Shown piece after piece: positions 35,350 to 45,922 of a stretch of DNA of 64,000 nucleotides. Position numbers and translations under genes: made by a program. This DNA is from Phylloscopus collybita (lineage: Eukaryota; Chordata; Aves; Passeriformes; Phylloscopidae), in contig JAJNNQ010000137.1 of the NCBI GenBank assembly GCA_027886175.1, positions 38,240,001 through 38,304,000 of the forward strand, read 5' to 3'. Numbering within the stretch: the stretch's first letter is position 1; each line of letters opens with the position of its first letter. The notes below the pieces were generated by a model. That model saw only the letters and a list, made by a program, of their open reading frames with translations, searched no databases and was not told the DNA's origin.

Positions 35350-36284
35350 GTAAGTTAACTTTGGCTTGACATCAGGAAGGAGGAGACCCAAGTGTTAGCG
35401 TATATCTGCACAGAGCAGATTTTTGATCTTGACAATGATTTCCCAAGACAGAACTGGGTTTATTTGCAGTAATATGCAAAAATAGGGTCTAGCCATTTCT
35501 TCTTTGTTTGCTTGTTATGACCTCTTAAGACTGTGTGAAATGAAGACAAATGTCTAAATTGCTTTTGATGGGTGCAGGGGCAGCAACAGCCTGTGAATAA
35601 CTGAACATATCTTGCTTATTCTTAAAAAATAAGGTGAAATATTTAAGTGCTATGATTTTATTGTTAAATAGTTTCATTTTAATGGCTTTTTTTCTCATTA
35701 ATTTGAAACTGATATCTTGAATCCAGGTTTTAGGCGGGACAAAATATCTCAGCCTTCCTACAAACTGTCCCTCCAGTATTTCCTCCCCTTTCACTAGCCC
35801 ACCTGCAAATAACTGCACCCCTGCATGCGGAATTGTGAGTACCAGGGTCTCAGTTTAGCTTAGATGGCCAGTTTTGCTATATCTGTGCATGCCAGTGAGT
35901 ATTTGAAGTCCACAGCCATAGGTGCTTCAAAGGCTTCTGTGTTGCTGGCTTTACTTTTCATCTTCAACCCTTTATAAGAATGCTCAAAGTGTGCATTTCC
36001 AAAGGTTTGTTCTTAAGCCAGTTAAATGGTTGAAGTAGCTGCTTGCTTTTCAAAGGTTATATGCCATGTGTCCAGCCTGGAGTTTCTTGCTGGTAGATAC
36101 GTTACCCCTGATTGTGTTTAAACATTAAGGAAAAAATTTTTGCTGTGTATGTAGAGTAAAAAGCTGTCATCTTAAAACAAGAAAGAAACAAGAATTCTCT
36201 TTGTATGCATACTCTTTTTTATTAGACTGTACCAGTAGGTTCAAAGGGCTTCTGCTAGAGATCAAAAGCTTGCTAGCACAGGAG

Positions 36285-36395
36285 ACTGAGCTCTAACCTG
36301 CCTCTGCTCCTCTTCAGCTGTTTGTCACTGACAAATCACTGCTCTCTTATAAGCCTCAGTTTCCCCACCTGCAGAGTAAAACTGGTACTTTCCTT
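36285..36395 (+). mobile_element. MIR-like SINE remnant
   Basis: The text runs in the order of a mammalian-wide/amniote MIR core and 3' part: gactgagctctaacctgcc, ctcttcagctgtttgtcac, caaatcactgctctct, taagcctcagtttccccacc and ctgcagagtaaaactgg. The MIR counterparts are ...CACTTACTAGCTGTGTGACC, GGGCAAGTCACTTAACCTCT, GAGCCTCAGTTTCCTCATC and TGTAAAATGGG. MIR copies are sparse and old in birds. Identification is by eye against the remembered consensus. Confidence 0.6.
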
Positions 36396-39300
36396 TCTGA
36401 ATTAATAGCTAATAGTGGACAATTCTCTGGGGAAACATTTATTATTTGTAAATCCTTTTAGTCAAATCACACAATTGATGGAATTGTTACTCTCCCATTT
36501 GCTTTGGGCGGTGATTACATGTGCAGAAGAGCAGAAATTATTATGGACAGTATTACTAAATGTGACATTATGGGTGAGCTTCAGAAATGTGAATGTAAAA
36601 GTCTGACCTAGGTGTCTAGTGGTTTCTGTAAAATGTCTATTTTGATTTCCTGTGAATGTATCTCACACAGTGAAAGAAATCAATGTGTTTTACAGAAATT
36701 TACTGAGAGAATAATGATTCACTGTTTATAGGCAAAAATTTGGGGAAAATCTTTTTGAATATTTATGTTTAACATAAATGATGAAGCTACAAATGATTGG
36801 AGCAAATGGCCTTTCTTGTAAGAGGAACAGAATTTTTGCAGAAAGTTTCGGGTTACCCTAGTTTTAGTCATATCCCAGTCACCCCATGTGTGAAACAGAA
36901 TGGTTTTTTCCTTAGTGTACAAACCAGAATCACTTGAGATGACAAGACAGGGAGCTTTTCTGATATGCTAGGTCCAGCAAATATGGTCAGACTCTATGAT
37001 GGCAGTGTGCCAAATTATAAGAAACAGGTGCCCAGAGGAGTCTGGGATCCCTTTGAACCCAATCCTGAAGCATCATAGTGTCTCCACTCGCAAGCATGGT
37101 GTAGGTAGTTCTCAGAAAAATAAACATATTCATCATCCCTGTGGTCCTCTTTACAGAAGGACGCTTGATGTGGATGGGAGTCAGTGCTGTCATGAAAACG
37201 AAAGATCTTGTACTCAGTACAGAAAATTTCTTCACTGTCATACTCAACTATTTATACTTTCTGACTTGTTCATCCATGGTACAGGAGGATTCCTGTGATA
37301 TGGCCTTTAGACAATGATGGAAAGAAAAAAGAAAAATTCCTTTTAAACCACTCTAAAAGTTAGTGTGAGAATAGTTTAAATAGTACTATGTAGTATTTTA
37401 ATATAATAAAACTTCAGTTTTAACTTTTTTTAGTAAAACTGGTGGAAATGTTTTGAAATTATCCTCTGTGTCACTGAGAGATCAAAAGAGATTAGATCTC
37501 AAGCTTTTCAACTCTGTAGGATAGAATAACACCAATTTTATGGTATAATTTGTCCGAAAGCAAAGTATTCTTCACTGTGAAAATATATTTTGGCAGCTTG
37601 CCATATATGTACCTTTTTATTTGATGTATTGCAATTATACCTCAAGGCTTTGTTATGCCATTTACTGTGCAATACATATTAAAAAAGACAGTTGCTGTCA
37701 TTTTTGCTGCAAGAATTTGCAATGTTAACATACAGCAAAGGACAACTGACAAAGATAAACAAGGAAGGAAAAGGGCAAGGTCACTGTAAAATAGGAATTG
37801 TAGTCAGTTCCTCAAATAAATACAAAGTTAAAGTATTGCTTTGCCTTCAGTTCTGCCTGCATAGACCCTGAATTTGTCTGTCTGTGTAAATAGATCTTGT
37901 TATAACAACAAGCTACCTTTTCACCTCTGGTTCGAGGCAGAGCAGGTGACATTTCCTGGATCTTCCCTATATTGTGGTATTATGGCAGGAATATAACATG
38001 CTCCTGGAAGTCAATTTGAACGCATTTGGCAGAGTGGGGAAGGCAAAGGGCAGTGACAGTGAGGAGCTGAGTGCACCACAGACAACTGGCTGGAGGCAGG
38101 CATGGACAGTGTGCCTGGAAATTGTCTGGGCTTTAAAAAGCAGTCTCAGTCTAACAGGATGTAAACATCTTTAGCTTAGCCTGGCCATGAGCCCTTTTGC
38201 CTCACAGAAATATCCAGGGTGGTACAGAAACTTCTGCAAAATCCATGAATCCATTGATTGCCAGTGCTTAATCAAACACATCTAGCTTGAAACACAGGAA
38301 CAGCTGTAATTTCAGTGACTGCAAATATTTGCCTCCTGCAAGGTGCTACAAGTGAAAATGTACACAGGTATTTTATTTTATGGAACTAGGTATTGTGAAC
38401 AGACATTACCTTGGGGTGTGGCTTGAGAAGAGAGAGTTTGGCAGCAGTGCAGGGCCTGTATCCCCACTGCTTGTTTCCATCCTGCCCAGGTGTTATCCCA
38501 CTGCAAAACTAGACATTTATAGACATTAGCATCATTAAAGTACTGAAGAATTTTTTTTGTGAGTGATAAAATAGGCAATCATAATTTCCTGAAGGACTGT
38601 TTGGCTGCAGCAAAGAGGACAGAAGACATAACCAGGGCAAAGTAGACGGGAAAACCTCAAAATGGCATTTCTGTGAAAGTTGGTTTGACATTAAGCCACA
38701 ACTGCAGGTTATGTTGGCTAGTTCAATGCATCATTTGCCTATTGAGGAAGAATTAAAGCTTATATGGAATATATATGAAATAATTTATTTCCATTTAATG
38801 TCAGGAGTTGAGATTTTTCTTAACAGCTGTGGAGTGTTTGGGCAATAAGACTTGACTGCAGAAGGTCTGTGAGGTATGATGTGAAATTTGTAATTCATAG
38901 AGTCAAAAAGGAATTATTTGCACTTCAAGTTCAGCATTTTACATGTAACTCTAATACCAGTGCTTCTTGCCAGCCTTCTTACAGGCAACAGTTACAGGAC
39001 ATGATCAGAAGTAGAACACTGGCCTTAAACAAATCAGAGATTTTTGTCACAGAATTTCTTTTTAAATTCTCTTATTGTTTAAAAGTAAAATTAATTAAAC
39101 TCCCTTGATCTATGAATTTGCTAGAAAACCTGCATTTCTATTTCTTCATGTATGACCACTGGAGGCCTCTTTGAGGCTTATTATGTTTCTCTTTTTTAAC
39201 ATATCGTATATAACTTCTCTTCTTTCTAAATTTATTTTTAACTGTATGAAGTAAACATTGTTCAGGATGTTCCAGGTGAAGTTCTGAAAGCTTCATTATC

Positions 39301-39960
39301 TGAGATATGAGACTAGCTTTTCACAATGGATCCTGAAGGCTGTTGAAACCTCTAATTGTAGAAATGATGCATGTGCTTAGAGTGTTCAGATTTGTATCCC
39401 AAGAAGCATATGTTACTTTATCCCATATGAAGAATAATGCCCCTCTTCAGGAAAGCACTGCAGTCCAGAAAAGCAGCTTTATTAAGTGCCTTACTTAAGA
39501 AGTACTTTGAAATACCTGGATGTTAAGTGAATATTGAAGAGTTGTTCTAAGAGTCATCCCAGGTTTTTCCAGACACAGATTTACTGTGGCTTTATTTCCT
39601 ACTGAGTTACGTAAAATGTCAAGGACTAAAAAGGGACTCCGTAATGTATCAAGTGGTCTGGGGCTGCATTATGCCTTGATTACAGAGGATAAAAATCCCA
39701 ACACTGTAAATCAGAGCTTCATTAATAGATTTGGGCCTTAACAAGGATACTTTGGTGTGTTTTTTAACATACCATATGTTATTTATAACCATATGTGCTT
39801 TATTAATGAAAGAACGGAGTTTTAGTTTTTAAAAGATTAAAGGGACAGCTCTATGTACAATCATATGTTGTGTTCTCAGCTGTGGATATATGTGTGCACT
39901 TTATTCAACCTTATAAACTCACATGCTAAAGTGTATGCTGGTTTCATTGTTTTCTTCCAG

Positions 39961-40069
39961 GGGAAGATCCTGAAACAAGGAGAATGAGAACCGTCAAGAA
40001 TATTGCAGACCTGAGACAGAATTTGGAAGAAACCATGTCCAGCCTTAGAGGGACCCAGATAAGCCACAG
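39961..40069 (+). CDS. NAV3: NAV3 coding exon (109 nt), shared by long and short forms
   Basis: This encodes the most conserved block of the navigator middle region: EDPETRRMRTVKNIADLRQN followed by LEETMSSLRGTQISH. The same wording is found in NAV1 and NAV2 (RTVxNxxDLRQNLEETMSSLRGxQ), which suggests a structured or binding helix. The acceptor is ttttcttccag|GG; the donor is CCACAG|gtatac. It enters in phase 1 and leaves in phase 2. Two upstream exons can splice to it in the same phase: 27141-27256 (long form) and 34809-35349 (short form). Confidence 0.97.
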
Positions 40070-40765
40070 GTATACTTGTTTTGATAGACTACTAAAATAT
40101 GGACCATGGGAGAGTATTACTAGTTGCTAAGTGAATGACAGACTTGCAAGGAAAAATTAGCTATGACACTAAACTGCCTTAGCAACTTACATGAGACTTT
40201 AATATACTATACTGTGAAAGTGTCTCATACAATCACAGAGACAGTTATTGTTTCATACATGCTAAAATAAAATTTATTTTAGCAAATTTTATAAAGAGAT
40301 GTTGGGGGTGAGATCAAATGCAAGGAAAAATCTAAATGTAAAAAATAAGTATGTCAGCAATGGGAAAAAGACACACTCGTGTAGTTTTGCCCTCTCCAGG
40401 TGTTGTTTATTTCCTCTCTTTCCCTTTTCTTCCCACATGAGCTCCTTTTTAATTTTGTTGCAGATAAACCACCGCCTCCTGATTGGTCCCTAGGGTCTCT
40501 GCTAATTTTGTAACACACAAAATATATCTCAAGTATTCCATGCATGTGATTATTTTCAATCACACTAAGTCACACATACACTCTGATGTGTGACTGGATT
40601 TGGTAGTCAAATTGTTTATGGTGGATTTTCCACCAAAATAGTTTTCTCAGAGCACCTTCAATGACATGGACAGATTAGCAAAGCCTGTAGGCTCAATATT
40701 CTCTTGTTCTAATTTTGGTTAAGATACTAGATGTTTGGCACCATTCCCACAAGTAGAGATTGGAT

Positions 40766-41735
40766 AGAATCATGGAATCATAAAATTGTTCAGGTTGGAA
40801 AAGACCTGTAAGATCACAAAGTCCAACCATTAGCCCAGCATTGCCAAGTCCACCAGTAAACCCTGTCCCAAAGTGCCACATCTACAAGTCTTGTAGGTAC
40901 TTCCAGTAATAGTGACTCCACCTCCTCCCTGGACAGCCTGTTCCAGTGCTTGATGACCCTAACCATGAAGAAACTCTTCCTCATGTCTAATCTAAAACTC
41001 CCCTGTCACAACTTGAGGCCATTTCCTCTTGTCCTACCACTTGTTATCTAGGGGAAGAGGACAACCCCCATCTCACTCCAACCTTTCAGGTAGTTATAGA
41101 GAGTGATAAGGTCTCCCCTGAGCCTCCCTTTCTCCAGGCCACTCCCTCAGCCACTCCTCATCAGATTTACACTCCAGACTCTTCACCAGCTCTGTTGCCC
41201 TTCTCTGGACATGCTCCAGCATCTCAGTGTCTTTCTTGTACTAGGAGCCCAGAACTGGACACAGGATTTGAGGTGTGGCCTCACCAGTGCCAGGCAGAGG
41301 GGGATAACAATTTCCCTGCTTCTGCTGGCTACACTATTCAGGCCAGGAGGCCACTTGGCTACCTGGGCACATGCTGGCTCAGGTTCAACCAGTGTCACCA
41401 GGAGCCCCAGGTCCTTTTTCACTAAGCTGCTTTCCAGCCACTCTGTCCCCAGCCTGTAGCACTGCATGGGGTTGTTGGGACCCAAGTGTGACTCAGCACT
41501 TGGCCTTACTGAATCTCATCCAGTTGGCCTTGGCCCATTGATCCAGCCAGTCCAGATTCCTCTGCAGAACCTTCCTACCCTGAAGCAGGTCAACACTCTT
41601 GCCCAACTTTCTGTCATCAATAAAGTGGCTGAGGCGGCACTCAATCCTCTCATCCAGGTTATTCATAAAGATATTAAATGCAGTATTTAATGATATTAAA
41701 TACTGACTGGCCTCAGTACTGAGGGCATATAAAAG
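40766..41735 (-). mobile_element. CR1 LINE, 3' portion with decayed reverse-transcriptase frame
   Basis: This is the longest CR1 copy in the window. The + strand begins agaatcatggaatcata (terminal octamers, reverse complement). On the minus strand the C-terminal end of the CR1 ORF2 protein can be followed in two broken frames: 41738-41493 with FNIFMNNLDERIECRLS and a FIDD in place of the F/YADD catalytic motif, and 41485-41183 with YRLGTEWLESS, KDLGLLV and SALVRPHLE-like wording (LALVRPHLKSCVQFWAP). Frame breaks and the altered catalytic motif show it is dead. It is 5'-truncated within the RT domain. Confidence 0.92.
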
Positions 41736-41822
41736 CATATGTCTGCATATGGTGAAAGCACATACACACAGAGAATTTTTAAAAACAAATATACTTTCCT
41801 CCAGCCTTCACGTAGATTTCTC

Positions 41823-41931
41823 ATTTTAGAATTCTTGCTGTCAATCTAATCTCTTAATTTGAAGTATAGCTGTGATTAGAGAATAGTGGGTGATGAAATT
41901 GAGTATGATACATTCCTAAATGCAAATCTAA
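41823..41931 (+). repeat. 109-bp perfect direct repeat, copy 1
   Basis: Starts attttagaattcttgctg and ends catt...gcaaatctaa. I compared it base by base with 43206-43314 and found no difference over 109 bp; the flanks differ at once on both sides. This copy ends 39 bp before exon 41971, inside the acceptor region of the intron. Confidence 0.95.
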
Positions 41932-41970
41932 CACAGCACAGTTCACTGACTTCTCCATCCTGTTTGGCAG

Positions 41971-42354
41971 CACGTTGGAGACAACTTTTGACAGCACTGT
42001 GACAACTGAGGTGAATGGGAGAAGCATACCAAGCTTATCCAGCCGATCGACCCCTGTGACTTGGAGGCTGGGGCAGGCCAGTCCTCGGCTGCAGGCAGGA
42101 GATGCTCCATCCCTGGGTGCTGGTTACCCTCGCAGCAGTGCGAGTCGCTTCATACACACAGACCCTTCTCGATTCATGTACACCACCCCGCTTCGCCGAG
42201 CTGCTGTTTCTCGCCTTGGAAATATCTCACAGATTGACATGAGTGAGAAGGGAAGTGGTGATTTGGACATATCCTCTGAAGCTGACGTTGGTGGCTACAT
42301 GAGTGATGGAGACATTCTTGGGAAAAGCCTGAGGACTGATGACATCAACAGTGG
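41971..42354 (+). CDS. NAV3: NAV3 coding exon (384 nt)
   Basis: This encodes 128 codons of the conserved disordered middle: TLETTFDSTVTTEVNGRS at the start, then TWRLGQASPRLQAGDAPSLG, AGYPRS, SRFIHTDPSRFMYTTPLRRA, AAVSRLGN, SQIDMSEK and GGYMSDGDILGKSLRTDDIN at the end. This is nearly identical to remembered human NAV3, and the WRLGQxSPRLQAGDAPS block is shared with NAV1 and NAV2. The acceptor is ctgtttggcag|C; the donor is AGTGG|gtaagc. It is phase-symmetric (2-2), so it could be skipped without frameshift. It is bracketed by the two copies of the 109-bp repeat. Confidence 0.97.
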
Positions 42355-43205
42355 GTAAGCAGCACTTTTCCGCCATTTGAACTAATGCACAACTGGTAGG
42401 TGTAGAAGGATTTTCCTTGAAAATTTTGGCACACAAGTAGAAGTTGCACTATAGTTGCAATATTTAAATATATATATATACATATACATATACGTATAAA
42501 AAACCAAACCTCTAATCTGCTAGTGATACCCTCAGCTGCCTTCAAATTCTGTTCCTCTCCTTTAACATCAAAATTACTTTGGTGTGAACTTTGAGTTCCA
42601 ATATTACTTACTGGAAATTTTTGGTTTTCCTGTGAATCATCATTTTGCATTGCTTTCCCCGGGATGAGTCTTATTTTGGTATTTTTATGTTTTGTTTGAG
42701 ATGGTAGGTATGGCATTGGATGCAGCTGATGAAAAGCAGTGGTTGACAGCACTGACTTTCTCTGTTTCCACTTCAGAATAGTCATTGTAATGGGCCTTTA
42801 TTGCAGGTTTTAAAATGTGCGTATCATTTGAGCAGCAGCAATATCTCTCCATAAAAGACTAGACCGGTTACTCTCTTAGTATATCCAGGAGGGAGAATCA
42901 CAATTTTTATTTGGGTTTGCTCTATCAGTTGGGGTACTGCAATTTGAGGTACTGCACTCCATTGTTTCAAATTCAACAATTCTTATATCAATCTAGGAAC
43001 ACAAGTCACTTCAGTCCTGTGTATGTTAGAACTCGTAGAACATTATTAAAAAAGAACAGCCATGTTGCAGTTTTACCCATACTTAAATTACCATTCAGTG
43101 CTGCTTTTGGCATCTCAAGGCTGCTTGCTGACTGGTGTAACGCTATGTTCAATAGAAGTTTCATAGAGTACCTGGTCATGTCACGCAATGCTGCTTCACT
43201 CTATA

Positions 43206-43314
43206 ATTTTAGAATTCTTGCTGTCAATCTAATCTCTTAATTTGAAGTATAGCTGTGATTAGAGAATAGTGGGTGATGAAATTGAGTATGATACATTCCT
43301 AAATGCAAATCTAA
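43206..43314 (+). repeat. 109-bp perfect direct repeat, copy 2
   Basis: Identical over 109 bp to 41823-41931 and in the same orientation, 1,383 bp downstream. It lies in the intron after exon 41971-42354. The intervening sequence is not duplicated, so this is not a simple tandem duplication. No terminal inverted repeats, tail or target-site duplication were seen that would mark a transposon. Confidence 0.95.
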
Positions 43315-45374
43315 GTCTGTGATCAAAGCTCTCTCTAGGGTAGTGGCTCATCTCAAGCACCATCCAAAGATAGATCTCTAGAAAAAGCATAATTTTAAAT
43401 AAAGCATATTTCTGTATCTCCCTGGTCTACTTTTTCAGTGATCAGCGTATGGAGCGCTGCTGACAACATTGTCCACAACAAAGCACTAATGACTGTCAAG
43501 TAGGATGCCATATTTATATGTGCTAGAAAAGAGAAAATACATATGGAAAATATGATACTTTAATATCTGAGGACCTCTTATCATAAAGGAAATACTAATG
43601 CTGCCTTTGACAGATGCATGATTTTATTTTAAAAAAAAAGGGAATCCTTTGCAGTGCCTCATGAGTTGTATTAATTAGCTTATCACATTAAAGGGTGAAT
43701 ATAGTCATCTTATGTGACTTTTCTTTGCATCTGTAATAAAGATAACTCAATAGATAGTAAGTTGCTCTGTGCTTGGTTAACATTTTTAGGTGCGGTAAAA
43801 GTTAAAAGCAAGTTGATAAGCTCTGAAATTTCAGGATTCACTGAGGCGTGTAAAGTCTTATCTCCTCTATGCCTCTTCCATTATCAGTTTAATTACTTTA
43901 AACACTTGGGGAAAAGAATGCAGTAGTAATTAGAAGTTAGTGCAAGGAAGGCCTGTTGAACTTGTTAAGTCTCTCCTTATACAGGAAAAAAAAAATGCAT
44001 ATAGTCTGGATTGCATTCAAGCCACAGCTAAATTTAATATGCAATTCTAGAGCTGTGGAATCTACTGGATAATTCAAGGCTAGCTAAATAGTCTGTCAAA
44101 AAAGTCTGAATTTTGTCTTTAATGCAAAGATGAATATAGTATGTAAATGTGACTGTTAATTTACCTTTGAAAACAAATGCAGTTACCTTCTCCAAACTCC
44201 AGATACCAAGGCTTCAGAATTATTTTGCCAAACTGCTGGCCAAATTTTACCCATGCATTAAATGCCTCAGAGTTTTGTTGAAAATAATCAAAGGAACCCG
44301 TTGTGTTTTAATGCACTTGAGGTTGCCTTCATCCACATTGCCACCCAGGACATGATGCCTTCTCAAACTGGAACTACCACACACAGCTCCACTACAGCTT
44401 TGCTCTCAAGGCTTGCACTGTTCATCCACCCCGAACCACGTGGATAGAGGCAGAGGCAGGTGCTCCCAGACTGCTGCATTGGCCCTCAGGCCTCTGTCAC
44501 AGACGATTTCAGTTAAATCTGCTCCCAGAAGGAGCTCCAGGGAGAAGGCCAACAGAACAGCTGGAGTAGCAGCCGTGTGTGTGCCTTGGTTTTTGCCTGG
44601 CATTCTCTGTAGTTCCTGAAGTTAAATGTTTGTGTGCTTGCACACGTGCTTTGACTGAAAGGTGGGTTTGTGTGGCACAATTTCATGGCTCAAGGAGAAC
44701 TTGTGTGAAAGATTGAATCGAGGGTAAAATCTGGGAGATCACTTTAGCCATCAACCTAATGTTGAGACTACACCTATTTCAGTAAGTCTGTATTTTATTT
44801 TGACTAGGTTCAATGAGGTACAGAAATATTTTTCTGAATATGTATGCTTCTAGTTCAGTGCCACACACATGCATGATCCTTCACAAATAATTTATGCTAA
44901 CTTTGTTGTTATATTAAAGTTATCAAAAAATACAAAATACAAGAAACAGAAAAAACAAGAGCCTGAGAGGGAAGATGGTTTAACAGAAGGTCCTTTGGGA
45001 ACATAATGGAGAGGTCTTGGGGTAAGAGGGTGATGCTGCTCCATTATATGTGCCAAGACCTCTCAGAGAGACAACCAAACTGTAGGTAGATATTCCAGAA
45101 ATTTTTGCTGGTACTTTTAATTCATAAACTTTTAATGGTTCTCTAGTGAGTAAACATCACTATACTCGCTGTTTCCTTCATTAGACATTCATAGTAATGT
45201 GAAGTGGTGAGAAACAAGCAAAAGGAATATACATTAAAAAAAATATTCATAAATATCATTGTAAGGTCTTCAGTGGATCTCTCTTTCATATCTGAATAAT
45301 TGCACCCCAACAGGGACTGTGAATTTGGGTTCCTAATCTCTGTTCCTGTTTGGATAAATGCTACTAATTTTTTT

Positions 45375-45394
45375 TCCTCTCCCTCTCTGTCTCT

Positions 45395-45447
<53 letters not shown>
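45375..45447. repeat. CT-rich tract ending in T50
   Basis: A run of cctctccctctctgtctctc is followed by 50 T, then AG at 45448-45449. It is a very long polypyrimidine tract joined to an AG, 350 bp before the real acceptor of exon 45803. The T count may be inexact owing to sequencing of homopolymers. Confidence 0.9.
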
Positions 45448-45449
<2 letters not shown>

Positions 45450-45802
45450 CTGGAGTGATGTTTCTTGTACCTGGTGCTACTTTTTGTCAAAACCACAGTA
45501 TTTAAAATGTGCTTTTGAACATACTTGAGGGCTTCATTCTAAAAATATCTTAGTAAAAAAAACTTAGTAAAAAAGGTTGGCCTGTAAGCCATCACAGAAG
45601 GCGGCAAGTGATCCCAGAAAAAAAGCAGATACCCAATCTCCCTGTGCTGGGCACATAAAGTAGGAATATTTAGTATAAGTCTACCATCTAATAAGGCAAC
45701 CTGTACCTTAAACATTTGAATTTCACAGACCATTAACTTTAGAGTGAAACACATTGCCAGATGGCTGCATTTCCCAGTGACTGACCACAAATTTATTTTC
45801 AG

Positions 45803-45922
45803 GTATATGACAGATGGAGGACTCAACCTATATACAAGAAGTCTGAACCGGATACCAGACCTTGCTGCCTCTCGAGATGTCATCCAGAGAGGGGTTCATG
45901 ACGTGACTGTGGATGCTGACAG
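45803..45922 (+). CDS. NAV3: NAV3 coding exon (120 nt)
   Basis: This encodes YMTDGGLNLYTRSLNRIPDL, then AASRDVIQRGVHDVTVDAD, which matches remembered human NAV3 with few changes (human TATSRDIIQRG). The YMTDGGL block is shared with NAV2. The acceptor is tttattttcag|G and the donor GCTGACAG|gtaaca. It is phase-symmetric (2-2). The next NAV3 exon should begin by completing Ser and read WDDSSSVSSG; that sequence is not found in the rest of the window. Confidence 0.96.

Larger units (their letters stand above)
27257..39960 (+). other. NAV3: NAV3 intron, phase 1 (12.7 kb), hosting an internal promoter
   Basis: This is the longest complete intron. It contains the alternative first exon (34809-35349) with its presumed promoter, a tRNA-Ile SINE (32342-32485), an old MIR-like SINE (36285-36395) and a GC-richer unassigned block at about 31610-32180 with a 16-bp palindrome. 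A second GC-richer unassigned stretch lies at about 32640-32870. The rest is AT-rich and unassigned. Confidence 0.75.
40070..41970 (+). other. NAV3: NAV3 intron, phase 2 (1.9 kb)
   Basis: Half of this intron is a 970-bp CR1 insertion (40766-41735, minus). The first copy of the 109-bp direct repeat (41823-41931) lies between the CR1 and the acceptor of exon 41971, where the branch point is expected. Confidence 0.85.
42355..45802 (+). other. NAV3: NAV3 intron, phase 2 (3.4 kb)
   Basis: It contains a short TA/CATA repeat (about 42467-42497), the second copy of the 109-bp direct repeat (43206-43314) and a long CT-rich run ending in 50 T (45375-45447). No exon or transposable element was otherwise seen. 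A 146-codon open frame on the minus strand (42785-42345) has no recognisable content. Confidence 0.8.

Noticed and set aside
41183..41738. Active CR1 reverse transcriptase
   Set aside because: Only the C-terminal part is present, in two frames, and the catalytic F/YADD motif is changed to FIDD.
8167..45922. NAV2 instead of NAV3 as the gene
   Set aside because: Shared blocks exist, but the variable parts (NQSNHSGIATSQKK, NVKHSATSTML, TDSCTSPTKMDL, DVTVDAD) match NAV3 as remembered, not NAV2.
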